From Coniferiporia sulphurascens (taxonomy: Eukaryota > Basidiomycota > Agaricomycetes > Hymenochaetales > Hymenochaetaceae): a DNA stretch of 64,000 nucleotides. The stretch covers positions 1,674,001 to 1,738,000 of the forward strand of contig NBBA01000009.1 of the NCBI GenBank assembly GCA_002794785.1. Direction: 5' to 3'. The notes beneath the pieces are model-generated. The model did no database searches. It saw only the letters and a list, made by a program, of their open reading frames with translations, and was not told where the DNA came from. Position numbers and translations under genes: made by a program. Below are positions 33,004 to 46,027 of the stretch, one piece after another; the first letter of the stretch is position 1, and every line of letters begins with the position of its first letter.

Positions 33004-34840
33004 ATGCAAAAAGCACCGCGTATCAAGCTGGCCATATGGTGCGCCGAACGTACCTCACCTTCTAGCCCATACGTCCATACTCACTGGTGTGATCGTTCCC
33101 AGTGGCGGAGGACCAGGAGGCCTTGCGTTAGCAGTGGTCTTAAACAAGTACTGTAGCGACGTTCATATTGACCTATATGAGTCCGCTCCCGAATTCACGG
33201 AAATTGGAGCGGGGTTATCTGTGTGGAAGCGAACGTGGTTCATTATGCAGACTCTTGGGCTCGACGCATCGCTGGGAAAGATGGCAGTCAGGCCCCCTAT
33301 TGACGAGCCTAGTGAGCGGACGGTACCTCATATTAGCAGAGAAGTTAAAATCGCTGACACGACTTCTTGTACAGAGCCTGGATTTGTCTTTAGAAAAAGC
33401 GATCAGGAAGGACCTGGTTTGAACTTCAGCCGGATGATCACGCCGTGTAAGCGTTCAAGGAGTCTCTCTTCCCGTCTCGATTTTTGCCCTTCATTCTTTC
33501 TAAATTCTGGACAGTCGGCTCCATCACACTTCACAGGGCCGACATGCTTAAGGTCTTTACCGATAATCTCCCACCACACCAGGCTTTCCAAGCACAGTTC
33601 TCCAAGAGGCTCATTTCCTACAAGCAGTCATCCGACAACGTGACACTTCACTTTTCCGACGGCACATCTGCGCAAGCGGACCTGCTGGTTGGGGCAGATG
33701 GAATAAAGTCAGCCACGCGCACAACGATGTATGAAATGATAGCAGACGCTGCGGGTAAGACTGATCCGGCACGCGCTGATGAACTTCGAAGGTTCGTGCA
33801 ACCGAGTTGGACGGGCACGTATGTATATCGTGCTCTTATCGATGCGGAGAGACTCTTAAAAACCCACTCCGGGCACCAAGCCGCTACTACCCCCATGATA
33901 GTACGTAACTGCATTCTATGCTAAGAGGATGAACTGAAGGTTGGGTTAGTATCTCGGAAAGGACAAAGTTAATCCTCTTTTTCCTCCGACGTCATTTTTA
34001 TTTATGAAATTCATGTAGCACGTCGTATCGTATCCGATATCTCAGGGTCGTATTATAAACCTGGGTGCTTTCGTGACGATCCCTGGAGGTGATGGAAGCG
34101 AACTGCCAAGACCGACAGTCATTGATGTTCTCAAGCAAGAATTGATCGGTCAGTATAAGGGATGGGACCCAGAAATACAAGCCCTTCTTGACGTCGGTAG
34201 TTGCATATCTCATCTGATGTTTCCGAAACTAACTAGCCCTTTCCCTTCAGTGTGTTGACAAACCATCGAGATGGGCTGTTGGTCATATACGCGGTCTACC
34301 CACTTACGTTGATGGTCTCGTTGCCCTTCTCGGGGATTCGGTAGGGACTCCATTCTCCAGTAATTTTCATAAGAAATTGATAAATACCTATCTCAGGCGC
34401 ACGCAATGACGACTCACCTTGGTTCTGGTGCAGGTCAGGCGATCGAGGTAATTTTTCTCTCCAAAGGCGTTCATGAAGTTAAAGTTTATGGGCACTTGCT
34501 GCTTTAGGATGCTTGCGTTTTAGGCCGACTCCTCTCTTCCCCGTATGTCACGAAGTCGAAACTGACTTCAGTGCTGAAGGCATATGACAAAATCCGCCGG
34601 CCATTAGGAAACGTGATTGTAGAGCGTTCGCGGGCGACCGGATTCCTTTATGAGTTTAATGAGCTACCTGGAAATATTGACGAGGACAAATTACGAGCGG
34701 GTTCAATGGATGAGCTCGAGAAGCTGGCACGCGAGATATATGAGAAGTGGGAAGTGCTATGGACGTCGATGCCGGATATAGAATGGAAGGCGGCCGACAA
34801 ATTCCTCCAGGATATTTCACTAGTAAAGTCAGAACTCTAA
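33004..34840 (+). CDS. FAD-dependent monooxygenase, salicylate-hydroxylase-like
   Basis: Seven exons (33004-33038, 33103-33446, 33515-33900, 34019-34192, 34251-34340, 34397-34447, 34508-34840) join in frame to 470 aa. Group A flavoprotein features: the N-terminal Rossmann loop GGGPGGL is created by the first splice (KLAICGGGPGGLALAV), DLYESAPEFTEIGAG closes it, then FGSITLHRADML, the DG motif (LVGADGIKSATR) and the GD motif (GDSAHAMTTHLGSGAG) contacting FAD. Such enzymes use NAD(P)H and O2 to hydroxylate aromatic substrates; the substrate here cannot be told. It stands alone between repeat copies, with no obvious partner gene. Confidence 0.9.
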
Positions 34841-36225
34841 AGCCTTTGGGAATAGCATGGTCGTGAAACAGTCCCGTTTGGACATGAAAGTGAGTCTTCG
34901 CTTGTATTCCCCCGGTTATCGTACTCTGAACGTAGTACAGCTGGACGAATCCAGGTACTAGCCGAGTATCGTACTTCCCTGTCCGAAAGTTTTCTCTCTT
35001 GTGTACCTCTCATGGCTCCGCCGAAAACCTGCTTAAACATCAACCCCTTTATGTAGTTTAAAGTGAGGATCGAGTGCGTACACTGCCGTATAAACGAATA
35101 AGTCGACAATTCTTTGCACAAGAATAGGGGGTATCATGGTGGGATTTTAGGCCTTGTTTTAGGCCTTGTTTGAGTGCTTGTTTTCAGCTGTGTTTTAAGA
35201 CCAAAACCAGCAGAACGAGCGGAACAGCGGAACAGGAAAACTCATCCTTTCGCTGTTTACAGTCCTTATTCTGATCCGTCTTAAACAAGATTTTGAATCC
35301 TATTTTACGTCTCCTTGCGTTCTTTGCTGCCAAAATTTCTCTTTCTCTCTGGGAAAAAGCATTATTTTGGGTGCTACAGTATGTGAATACGCAACACGTT
35401 TCATGTCCACAACGCCCAAAAAACTTTGTGGTCCTCAAAGCTGGCTGGCTGGCTGGCGCTCGCTACTATTGATGCGAAAACAAGTAAACGACCGGCGGCG
35501 CAAATCGGATCGGCGTCTGCCCTTAATATTAATGGCAAGCGAATGCCAATCATTATTTATGTACCACCCCCCCACCCCCCTAACCCAGATCTGCGCTATT
35601 AATACTGGCAAGCGAGACCAGGCCCCCGGAACGGCTACGCAAAAAAGAGAAAGCAACGTGAATCGTATTGGTTAAAATGTATACAACATGGAATTATCGA
35701 ACAAGACAAAAAGAAACAAGGAAACAAAGAAGGGATAAATCTAAAAGAGAGGACTCAGGTCCGAATCAGACAAGGAAATACAGTAAATGCAGTATGTCAG
35801 ATTTACCACCCTTGAATTCAACACCCTAAGGCTTGGCCAAATGCTCAGACACTCAAAGTGAGCTTCGCCCCTCCAATTGTGTATCGACCCCAGATTGCAA
35901 CCGAGATGAACGCTACATGTTGTTGTCAGTGGGTGGGGAACACGTAAATCGTCGCCGCCTCGTCGGAGTGGGAACCTAATCCTAATTTAGACACAAAAAG
36001 AACCGGAGCTCTTATCTCGATGTTCGGATCGCGCGGGTGCCTACTGGCGACCACAAGGAACTGAGCAGGAAAGAGCTGCTGACACTGACAATATGCGAAC
36101 GGCGCATCGCACTATGTCCCTTGTGCCGTTTCTGGCTATACACACAGCAACTATTTCTAGTATGACGCTCTTCAACGGAACTCGAGGGACGAGAGAAAAA
36201 TGAGTTACAGGACACTTGGACACAT
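34841..36225. other. Intergenic with repeats
   Basis: No gene supported. An ~85-bp segment at 35659-35747 (tgaatcgtattggttaaaat..) recurs in direct orientation at 38674-38757. From about 35755 the sequence is the 3' flank repeat of the Zn2Cys6 family. Confidence 0.45.
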
Positions 36226-36926
36226 TTACGGGTTTGAATCTAAGTAATCAAAGCCATCCCACCAATTGTGCACGCTCCCGTACTCACACACACTTCCGAC
36301 AGTGTTGTGATCAAAGGCCCCGGCGAAGAGCTCGGTCGTGTCGTTTCGGTAAGCGCCGTATTCACGATTATGGCCGGTACCATAAGCATCAGCATTTTCT
36401 GCAGGCTGTGCTACGATGGTGCCGGGGGACATTACGGCAAGACTCAAGGCATGCACAGGAATATTATTATTTGACGCTTGCTGAAGTGAATCGGTGTGTT
36501 AAATCTAAAAAAAGTGCGGAAGTTGAATGCTCACCTCTGAAACAGGGGGTATGCCGCCTCTAGCCGGCTCGGTGTGTTCTTTGAGTCCCGATGATGGGTC
36601 GGTCTGCGCGGTTACTTTCTGGGCCTGCCGTCTCTTTCGGGTCTTCCGTGGCCCGTACGGAAGGCATTCCACCCCGGCCTTTTCGCATCTTTCGCACGTC
36701 AAGGCTGAGAAAGGAGCCTCCATGTTGCACTAAACTCCGCAATCATCAACAATCAGCTCTTGAGGAACAGGTAAAGGAGTGCAGAAATTAGAATCCCCAC
36801 CCTTTGCTGCGTACTTGCGCAACGCCCGCAGGGCCGCATGTTCCTTTTTGGCTTTGCGAGCTTCTGCTGAGGCAGGGTATCGGGTAGTTTTTCGCAACCG
36901 CCGTTGAAGCTAGATGCACTGAGCAT
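36226..36926 (-). CDS. Zn(II)2Cys6-type small protein (intact copy)
   Basis: Exons 36926-36801, 36729-36535 and 36480-36226 splice in frame to ~191 aa. The cysteine cluster spans the first intron: CGRCASTQQR from exon 1, then C-NMEAPFSALT-CERCEKAGVEC from exon 2. Spacing is C-x2-C-x6-C-x10-C-x2-C-x6-C, the fungal binuclear zinc cluster pattern. A basic run (PRKTRKRRQAQK) follows, then an acidic/aromatic C-terminus (VHNWWDGFDYLDSNP). Intron 2 (54 bp) contains an in-frame stop, so splicing is required here. No central fungal transcription-factor domain is present; at under 200 aa it is far shorter than most Zn2Cys6 regulators. DNA binding is inferred from the cluster only. Confidence 0.75.
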
Positions 36927-37439
36927 GGGTAAGAACTTTATGGTATGGCTGCGATTCGGTGTACTGGGATGTGTTCGCTTGGGCTTTGGGCTGGGGCAAA
37001 GCGGGGGTATTTATGTGTCTTAGCGGCGAGGACACCGCAATCGGCGCTTTTCCGAGCGACTCTCGTCTTCGTGTGCGCGGTATGAGCTTAAAAAACGGAC
37101 TGGGAGTATCATTACAGCAGGCAGTCAAAACAAACAATCAATGGAAGTATGGACGCAGAGGCCACGGGACATCCCGAAGAAGTCCTGAGGGACTTTGAAT
37201 CCGAAGCCGGAGTGGGCGACTGATTGCGGCAACAGTGCGCGCGTGCATGCGCCGTCGGTGTATATGCGCGTTGAATGGGTGCTGCTGCGTTGCACGCGTG
37301 TACAGCATGACTGTCCGTTTCGTGGCCGGCGTAAAAGCCCCTCGGCGTTTGCCTGAACTTAATACACCCCTTCACAGTGTATTCCGAAAATGATGTCCAC
37401 CAGATTACGAGAACGTTGTGCAGAAGCAGCGGCAAAGGC

Positions 37440-37590
37440 GAACAAGGTGGAAGAAACTTGGTGGGCTGTGTATTCTGCGAATCTCTTGCTGATTACGGCG
37501 CGGTGTTCGCCGAGAATATCCATTCCATGGTGAGCAAGTTACCCGGCATCAGACTAAAAACAAAGCGCCATTCCTCCCACACAGCAAACA
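37440..37590 (-). pseudogene. GH20 hexosaminidase fragment
   Basis: Reverse-strand remnants resemble the exon junction encoding VVWEEMVLDFNLTL and VWISSANSA of the intact genes (here VWEEWRFVFSLMP and MEWIFSANTAP), with frame breaks. Its mirrored counterpart is at 47440-47650. It lies upstream of the Zn2Cys6 gene, as in that copy. Confidence 0.6.
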
Positions 37591-38457
37591 AACGCCTTAC
37601 CTGCCTCCTCCGGCACAGAAGTTCTCTTGGGCCCTCGGGCAAATGCGTCAAAAAGAATCTCTCCTGATGCGCCGCATCTCCACGTCTACCAGGTGGCAAA
37701 AAGGAAGGACTCACGAAGCGGAGCGGCGGAGTTTGCCGGTGACTGGAGAAAGCCTTCTCGGGCACTTCCCAGCACCTTCAAGGTTTGCCGCCCTTAGCGA
37801 AGTCCCAAACCCTCCAAGTGATCTTTCCTCCCGACCCTCCCTTCTGCTCCCTCCTTTTGTTTTCTCCCATTTCCTTTCCCTTTCTTTTCCTTGGGACCCG
37901 TCTCTACTCCATGGGGGGATCTCGCTCATCGAGACCTCGGTTCCTCCATGCGTCACGGTGCACGGCATAGGTGCTGACTGGATCAGGACCGCCTCCACAA
38001 ACAGTTTAGTTTTTTATCCATAGTAGTGGTAGTGGATCTTCTTGCAGTGCATGTATTGTACCGTAGTCTACACCGGTACATGCATCGGAGTTTTCCGAGC
38101 GCCACAAAGAGACGGTGTACGATGGAAACGAAGCCTTTGTAGTTATAATAAGAGTCGGCCCGAGTTTTGATATCGTGATCAAGATGTATGCACTATATAT
38201 ATAAAATGTGTGTGTCACCATCAGGTCATTACAGTAATATTGCCAGATTATTGGACCATCGGGTTTTCAGAACTTTCAGGGGGTTCTCAGATCCGGATAA
38301 CCCAACATCATCATCAACATGGGAAGAAGCGAACCCATTTATTTCCAAGAGATATTAACACTATTGTATATTAAAAAAGCTAGTCTCCGTTGTGCCCGTA
38401 ATGCGTAAAGTAATAGCATCATGATATCGGGTGTTTGTCAGGGGTCAGGATGGACAA

Positions 38458-38575
38458 CGTGGGTCACCCGAGTCCGAGTCCGAGTTTGAGTTCAAGTTCA
38501 AGTTCAGGTCCGAGTTCAAGTCCGAGTCCGAGTCTGAGTCCAAGTCCGTATTTGAGTCTGAACTCGGCAAACAAG
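38458..38575. repeat. Imperfect hexanucleotide repeat (gagtcc/gttcaa type)
   Basis: About 100 bp of alternating gagtcc, gagttc and aagttc units. It reads as repeated Ser/Pro or Glu/Ser in overlapping frames, so the frames there are not genes. Confidence 0.7.
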
Positions 38576-38751
38576 CCCCGAGCCCCAGACCATCTCGTCA
38601 CAGCCTCGGCCAAGCAAAAACCGACCAACCAAAAAGATCAAAATCAAATATCAAACTTAAAAAAAGAGAGACTGTGAATTGTATTGCTTTAAAATGTATA
38701 CAACATGCAATTACCGAATAAGACAAAAAAAGAAAGAAGAGGTAAGTCTAA

Positions 38752-38779
38752 AAGACAGACAGACAGACAGACAGACAGA
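38752..38779. repeat. (agac)n microsatellite
   Basis: About seven perfect agac units. Confidence 0.85.
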
Positions 38780-39531
38780 GAGGGGGGGGACGATTGGTTA
38801 TGGGTTATGGCAGTGCCACCTGTGATGTAGAAGTGATACTGTGTGTTGTACGTAGTACGTCGCATGTTGGATGTTGGATGTTGGGTGTCGTATGTTGTAT
38901 TGTGTATTGGTGCGTGGCGATTGAGAGAAGGAGCGGTATGTGATTAGTGTTGAGAAAGAAAAAGAAAAAAAAGGAAAAAGGAACCGAAACAGGAAACAGG
39001 GACATGGACAGGGACACGAAATATTAACATTACTTATCAATGGCAGACAGGGAGAAACACGAGTTGGGAATGGGAAACATGGGAACACGGAATTAGAACA
39101 CAGAGCACAACCCACGGAAACACAGAACACAGAACACAAAACACAAGACATGGAGAGAAGAAAAAAAACACGCCTGTGGTAATGGAAGTGCAAGTGGGAA
39201 GCCCCGAAAAGCAGAAAGACAAAAAAAGGGGAGAGGGGGGGAGCGAGGGAAAAAGGGGATATGATAGCGATTGTGTATCAGTTGTCTGCCGCCAGGTTGT
39301 CAGGGTGTCGGCTGTCGGATGTCGGCATGGAATGGTATGGTATGGTATTTCGGTATGGCGAGGTATAAATCTATAATCACGTTTCTTGCTTCCGCGTCCG
39401 CGTCTGCGTATGAACGCGAGCGAGAGGTGCGAGTGCGAATGAGAGTGGGTTTGCGCATGCGAGAGTACGAGTGAGTGTAAGAATGCTTTCGTCCAGTTCA
39501 GTTCGGTTCGGTTCCTGTCCCCGCGCATGTC

Positions 39532-42432
39532 TTACAGCGGGTCCACCTCCTGACTCGCAACGCTCCCAATATGTTCTTCATCAATCAACACCCCGTCTCC
39601 GTCTCCCTCCTCTCCTCCTTCACTCATCTCCTCTGCCCCTCTCACCCCAACCTCCCATTCTCTCCTCCCCGCCCCCACCCCCACCGCCGACAAAGGCGGC
39701 CCAACAGCCCCTTCCCCGCTCATCCACTCCTCCCCCCACACCTCTCCCAACCTCGCCCGCCTCGCCGTACTCCTCTCCAACAGCCTCGCCACCACGCGCT
39801 TCAACCCAGCCGACGCAAGCCTACGCGCAGTCGCCGCCGGCGATCCCTCGTTCTCGTTCTCGTCTCTCTCCCCTTCCCCTTCGTCGCTCTCTCCTCCCTC
39901 AAGCGCACACGTCGACCCATTATCCCCTTCCTCATCCTCACAGTCATACTCATCAGGCCAATAATACTCCCCCTGCGCAATCCGCATCAACACATCCCTC
40001 CTCCTACTCGCCGCAACCGCCCTCACACTCCTTCCACTCCTCGCACTCCTCACGCTCCCCGCGCGCGACGGCACCGCACTCGGCGGGCCCGAAAACACCA
40101 ACCGCGTCAGTGGCGGAGGCGCGTCAAACGGCAACTGCCGCGTCGCGAGCGCGTACAGAACGACACCACACGCCCACGCGTCCGTCTGGCGACCGTCGTA
40201 GTATCCCCTCGGTGCGTCCGCCTCTGCATGTGTGTGCGCCGACACCGAAGCAGACGCGTCAGACTCACTACCGCTGTTCTGTCGGACAGCACGTGCTCTG
40301 GTCCCGGAGCCGAGCACGAGCTCGGGCGCAGCGTACGACTCGGATCCACAGCGCGTCGAAAGGAGCGGCTCAGCAGGGTCGATGAAACGACTGAGTCCAA
40401 AATCCGTAAGCTTGATCAGCGGGATGTGTACCGGGGGCAGCGGCTCGCCGCTCGCGAAAATATTGCGCGTGAGCAGGATGTCTATCATTTGGTCAGTCGG
40501 TCAGTTAATCAACCAAACACACGAACAACCACACTGAACCACTCACTCTCAAGCTTAATATCACGATGCACAAGCGAGACATTATGCATCCACCCAACCG
40601 CACGACACAGCTCGCTCCACATCCGACGCACCGCAGGCTCCGTCACGCGCGCGTACTGCACGTCCGAGTTGACGAGCTCGAACAGTTCACCACCGGCAAC
40701 GCGCTCGAGCACAAGACAGTGGCGCGACGCGGTCGTGAAGGAGTGGAGGTACGCCACGATCGACGGGTGCGCAATGTGCTGCGCGTTCGGAGGAGGAAGC
40801 AGAAACAGAAACGATAAACGAAAGAAGCAACAACCGATCGGGTTAGTCTAGATAAACGGGAACGTGCGAATAAAGAAGGAAAACGGCATATAAATAGCCA
40901 CAGCTGAGCGGCGGGCCGCAGAAATGATTCTAATATATAAAGAGGAGACGCAGACGTACCCTTAGCACCTCCACCTCTCGCACAAAGCTTATACGTGTAC
41001 GATCATTCGAGTCGCACATCGCTCGATTCATCATCTTCACCGCGACGAGCCTCCCCGCCTCCCCCGCCGTCGAGGGCAAGTCCTCCCCGTCCTGTTCATC
41101 AAGCATCACCCTACCCTCCGCGCCGCCCGTCCCATTCCACGCAAAGTCCGCATCTGCGCCCACATCCGCATCTGCTCGCATCGGCCGCGTCGGTCTAATA
41201 CCCTGCATGTGCGCATTATCACTACTCCTCTTCGCCCAGCTCGAGCTCTTCCGACGCAGGCCCGTCTCGGCCCGGCGCACGTTCCCGTTCCCATTTTCAT
41301 TCTGCGGACACGAGGCCGGCGCGGCGGCTAGCGTTCCGGCGACGTCCTCCGCAAGCCAGACGGAACTAAACGCGCCCTCACCAAGAGCGCGGACGAGTCT
41401 GAGCGCCGCGGAGCCGGACTTGAGGTGCACGCCGGCCTGCATCACCGGCGCGGACGCAGACAGGGGAAGCGCCTCCTCGAAGCCGGAGTCGCCGCTCCCG
41501 CGGGCCGAGCCAACAACGTGCGTCTCGCGACGAATCGGAACCGGGTGTTCGTAGTGTGGTGCCGTGTGATGTTGCTGCTGCGTCAGCAGTGCTTGGGGCG
41601 TCTGTGCGACGGGGAGGCCGCGATGACGAGGGCCCGCGCCGGGCGGAGTCATCGGTGGCACAGGCCTCTCCATCTCGGGCGGACTGCACGGTCGCTGAGT
41701 CACAGACTGTGCCGCAGCCTCGGTGAGCTGCAGGAACTCGCGCTTGAACGACGTCTCCCAGTCCGCACCGCCCTTCCTAAGGCGCATTCCCACCGCCTCC
41801 ATCGCATCGGCGTCCTCTTCATCTCCCTCTGCAAGTGCAAACGTGGGGTCCGCGGAGTAGCGCGACGGAAAGAACCGGGAGAGCGGCGGGAGGCGCGGCG
41901 GCGACGCCTCGCGCGAGCTCGCGGAGGACTTGACACTCGGCGGTGGAGTGGGACGATAGCTCGTCGTGCTAGTAGCGAAGAAGTCTGCAGTCGCGGATCT
42001 TACCGGCGCGAGTGGTGGCGACGAGACGCCTTGCTTCGGCGTCTCGCGGCGCGTGGGCGCAGGGGGTGGAGGTGGAGGCGCAGGCGTCGGAGGGCCGGGG
42101 GCGGCGAACGGTGAGCCGAAGAAAGCTGCGGTCTTGCTCTTACCGCCGCCGCTGCCGCCTGACGACGACGCCTTACGTGGCGAGGGCAGGGGCGAGGGCA
42201 GAAGGCCGTCAGAGACGGTGTAGGACGACGTACCAGCAGACAGGGGCGTGGTGCATATGGCGAGCGACGCGGGTGCGTCCGCGGGGGGCGCAGGCGTCGG
42301 GAGGCGTGTCCAGGCGAGCATACGTGTAGCGTCGTCGTGTGCGGCGATGGCAGTAGCACTGGACGGGCGGTCGTCGTGCTCGGGTGGAGGGGGGCAAGGG
42401 AGATGGGGACGATGCGGAAGGAGCATGTGCAT
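39532..42432 (-). CDS. Serine/threonine protein kinase (CAMK-like)
   Basis: Exons 42432-40960, 40778-40547 and 40481-39532 join in frame to 884 aa. The N-terminal ~350 residues are Pro/Ser/Ala-rich and look disordered. The kinase domain shows a glycine loop (GEGAFSSVWLAED), VAVKMMNRAM, a catalytic loop rebuilt by splicing (LVHRDIKLENILL), LTDFGLSRF and SYAAPELVLG, so all key residues are present. Unusual points: ~90 extra residues between the glycine loop and the VAVK lysine, and ~45 extra residues after the APE motif before DGRQTDAWACGVVLYAL. A Glu/Asp-rich insert precedes the C-lobe end. The subfamily and substrate are not evident. The start at 42432 gives the longest frame; a later Met is possible. 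Confidence 0.85.
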
Positions 42433-43732
42433 GAGAAGGGCCGATAAGAGAGATATAAAGCGCTGCGCTGGCGCAGAATGAGAGGGCCGAGCAGTGCTTC
42501 TCCACCTTCCGCACGGGGACTATTACGGCCTTAGGCGTGGACAGTCAGTTGTCACAGATAGCGGGCCTGGAAAGCGCTGGTCAGTGAGGGCCCGCCGCGG
42601 GACTGCGACGAGCACGCACCATGGTATCAGCGGTAGGAGCGAGGAGGACGAGGAGGACGAGGGGAGGGACGACGTGGGGAAAAGACGAGGAAAATAACTT
42701 TCAGATTGGGCCGCATTTGCTGAGCCCAACCGGCTTTCCATTTTCGGCTGCTGGCTTAGGTAATGCAGTAGGTTTCGTCGGCAGCTTCCGTCATCCTGGA
42801 ACATTGATTTCCCCGCAAAGCTACACGCCAAGAGGAAGGTGCCCGAGCTGACTTCTTACGCCCGCATTCCAAGCCAATCCAGGGTGCGCTGTTCATCATT
42901 CATAAGAGTGTTATTGCCATTGGTCGTGCAGAGATCCGGTCGCCCCCGCCTCATGACTGCCCGGTCCGGAACGGACGGGCAAACTTGTGGCTCAGGTTGT
43001 GGCTGGACGTTGGATGCGAGTAACAGCGTCAAAGGCATGGGAGGGTGTGCGGAGGACCTGACACAGGGGGGGTAGTGTAGATCCGCGCGTGACAGGAATA
43101 GCCTAGTACCAAATCTGGGACAACACATACACCTTTATCGGAACTCAAATATGCAGTCACCCATCACGGATTAGACACAAAATTAAAAATTGATGATGAG
43201 CAGCGGGCGGTGTAGCCTGAGGCTTCGTGCCAACCAACGGTATTAATAGAACGGCCATAACGTACCATATGCTCGGTGCCGACCCGCAGGCACCGCATCG
43301 CGATAAGGCTATTCTATTTTTATGGCTACGCGCGCTTAGGAAGCCAAGCCATGCGGACGGGCAAGAAGCAGGGACGGATTTACGTCGGTGTGCGCGTGGT
43401 GCAGGGACGGCTCACGGACCCGAAGTCGGGGGTCGAAGTCGGCCTGTATTTTGTTTTGTTTTCGGCGGTGTCGGTGTCGGTGAATGGACTTGCGGGAGAA
43501 GAGAATGTTCAGTACTAGTGTGAGCGTGTAGTGCAATGGCCCGATTGTGCTGGTAGCAGAGACGAGGGACGGACGGTCGCTCGCTTGCCCGTGACGCCGA
43601 TCACGTACCTCGGCCTCGACCCCCGGCCTCATGGTCCACTCCATCACGTGCACACGCGCTATCTCCCCAGCCAGCGCGCGTCTCTCCATAAGTAACCGAA
43701 CGCCAGCAAACCGAGTAGCCAAGCGCGTAACC
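42433..43732. promoter_or_regulatory. Shared divergent promoter region (kinase / GH20 B)
   Basis: The 1.3 kb between the kinase start (-) and the GH20 B start (+) must contain both promoters. No gene supported inside; I cannot point to specific boxes with confidence. Confidence 0.4.
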
Positions 43733-45982
43733 ATGCGTCTCCCGCTCCCCCTCCTCGCCCTCGTCCTAGGCCTCCCCCTCGCCACAAACGCCCTCTGGCC
43801 AAAACCGCGCTCCCTCTCAACAGGCTCCTCCGCCCTCCGCCTCTCGCCCAGCTTCTCCATCTCCACCTCCTTCCTCCCCCCGTCCGACCTCGCAGCCGCC
43901 ATCTCGCGTACAGCAGGCTACATTAAGACTGACAGCCTCGGCCGTCTCGTCGTAGGCCGTGGAGAGGGAGACGCGGACGCCGTCAAGAACGCGCCAGAGT
44001 TGAAGGAGCTCGTCTTGTCTATCATCACGAATGGGAAAGGGAAGGACCGACGCAGCTCCTCCTCCTCCTCTTCCGACTTCTTCTCCCCGCCCGTCTCGAG
44101 CATCGCAACAGAAGCAGTCAAAGCCCTTGGCTCGCGCGACGAGAGCTACGTCCTCACCGTCCCCTCGAAAGGCACCTCCGCGACACTGTCAGCCAACACG
44201 ACCCTCGGCCTCCTCCGCGGACTCACCACGTTCGAACAGCTATGGTACACCTACAACGGCGATATCTACACCCTCGACGCCCCAGTGGAGATCACAGACG
44301 AGCCTGCCTTCGTGAGTGTCGATCGATCGATTTCTGTGTATTCGAGCCCGACCGACGCGTCTTGCGGTTATAGCCGTACCGCGGATTCATGCTCGACACC
44401 GCGCGTAACTAGTACGTACAGTACCACACAACAGAACCTCCCTCCACCCCATACTAAACCTAATTCACCAGCTTCCCAGTCGCAGACATCAAGCGCACTC
44501 TCGACGCCATGAGCTGGGTCAAGGTCTGCCATCCGTCTTCCGTCCCCCGCCCTTCATCCTTCGTCGCAACACGTGACTCATAAATAGCCAACTCGCGCAG
44601 ATCAACACGTTCCACTGGCACGTCACCGACAGCCAAAGCTTCCCACTCGAAGTCCCCGGCTTCACGGAACTCTCCACCGCAGGCGCCTACTCCGCCAGCT
44701 CGGTGTACAAGGCTTCGGACGTGGCGGATATCGTGGCGTACGCCGGCGAGGTACGCATTCTAGGTCTGCTGTCGTATTTGCTTACGTTTACGTTTACATC
44801 TGCTTCTTTTCCCTCTACAGAGAGGGATCGACGTCTTGATGGTAAGACCCTAGTCTACTTCATTTCGCAAAGAAACGAACCAAACTGACTTACGTGTGCG
44901 TGTCGTGCAATAGGAAATCGACACACCGGGACACACAGCTATCATCGGCGAAGCCTACCCGGAGCACGTCGCATGCTACGACAAGCCTCCCTGGGCTACA
45001 TACGCAAACGGTAAGCCGCACCGTACCGCCCCGCATCTCCATCTCCACGAACTTACGCACCCCACCCCACCCCCCCAGAACCCCCCGCCGGCCAACTCCG
45101 CCTCGCCTCCCCCGCCACGACCTCCTTCACCGCCTCCCTCCTCAGCGCCGCCGCGCGCCTCACGCCCTCCACGCTCTTCAGCACCGGCGGCGACGAGCTC
45201 AACACGCCCTGCTACACCGACGACGAGCAGACGCAGGCGGACCTCAAGTCCTCGGGGAAGACCCTGGAGGAGGCGCTGGATACGTTTACGCAGGCGTCGC
45301 ATAAGGCGCTGGAGGGGGAGGGGAAGACGCCGGTTGTGTGGGAGGAGATGGTGCTTGATTTTAATCTGACGTTGAGTAAGGAGACTGTTGTTATGTGAGT
45401 TTTGGGTTTGGGTTTTACCTCTCGCGGTTTTTTTGCTCATCCCATACTGTATTGCAGGGTATGGATCTCCTCGGCGAACTCCGCTGCTGTAGCCGACAAG
45501 GGGTTCCGTATCGTGCACAGTCCGTCTGACTACTTCTACCTCGTGCGTCCACTTCGTTCTTTGTGGATGGGATATCGTCTTCTAACGACGTCGGCGTTTT
45601 GCATTTTGTAGGACTGCGGAGCAGGCGAGTGGATCAGCGCTGACATCGACGGGTACGCTTTTTTCTTTCTTTTTCTTCCCTTCTCCCCCTTCCCTCTTCC
45701 CTCTTCCCCCTTGACGATCGGCTAATACTTCACGCACCCCACCAAAAAAAAAACAGAAACAGCTGGTGCGACCCGTTCAAAACATGGCAAAAAGCATACT
45801 CCTTCGACCCGTACCAGAACCTCACCTCCTCACAACAGTCCCTCGTCCTCGGCGGCCAACAGCTGCTGTGGACCGAACAGGCCGGGTCGCAGAACCTCGA
45901 CTCGATCGTCTGGCCGCGCGCGGCTGCCACTGCCGAAGTCTTCTGGGCAGGGCCTGGGTACGGGCCTGGGTCGCTGTCTGGC

Positions 45983-46027
<45 letters not shown>

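Larger units (their letters stand above)
37591..39531. other. Intergenic, low-complexity rich
   Basis: No gene supported. The right part is the 3' flank of the kinase gene. It has purine-rich and AC-rich tracts (around 38940-39170) that make long spurious frames on both strands. Confidence 0.45.

Noticed and set aside
39471..40851. Long plus-strand frames (304 and 426 codons) opposite the kinase gene
   Set aside because: Pro/Arg/Ser-rich antisense of a GC-rich coding exon; the minus strand carries all kinase motifs.
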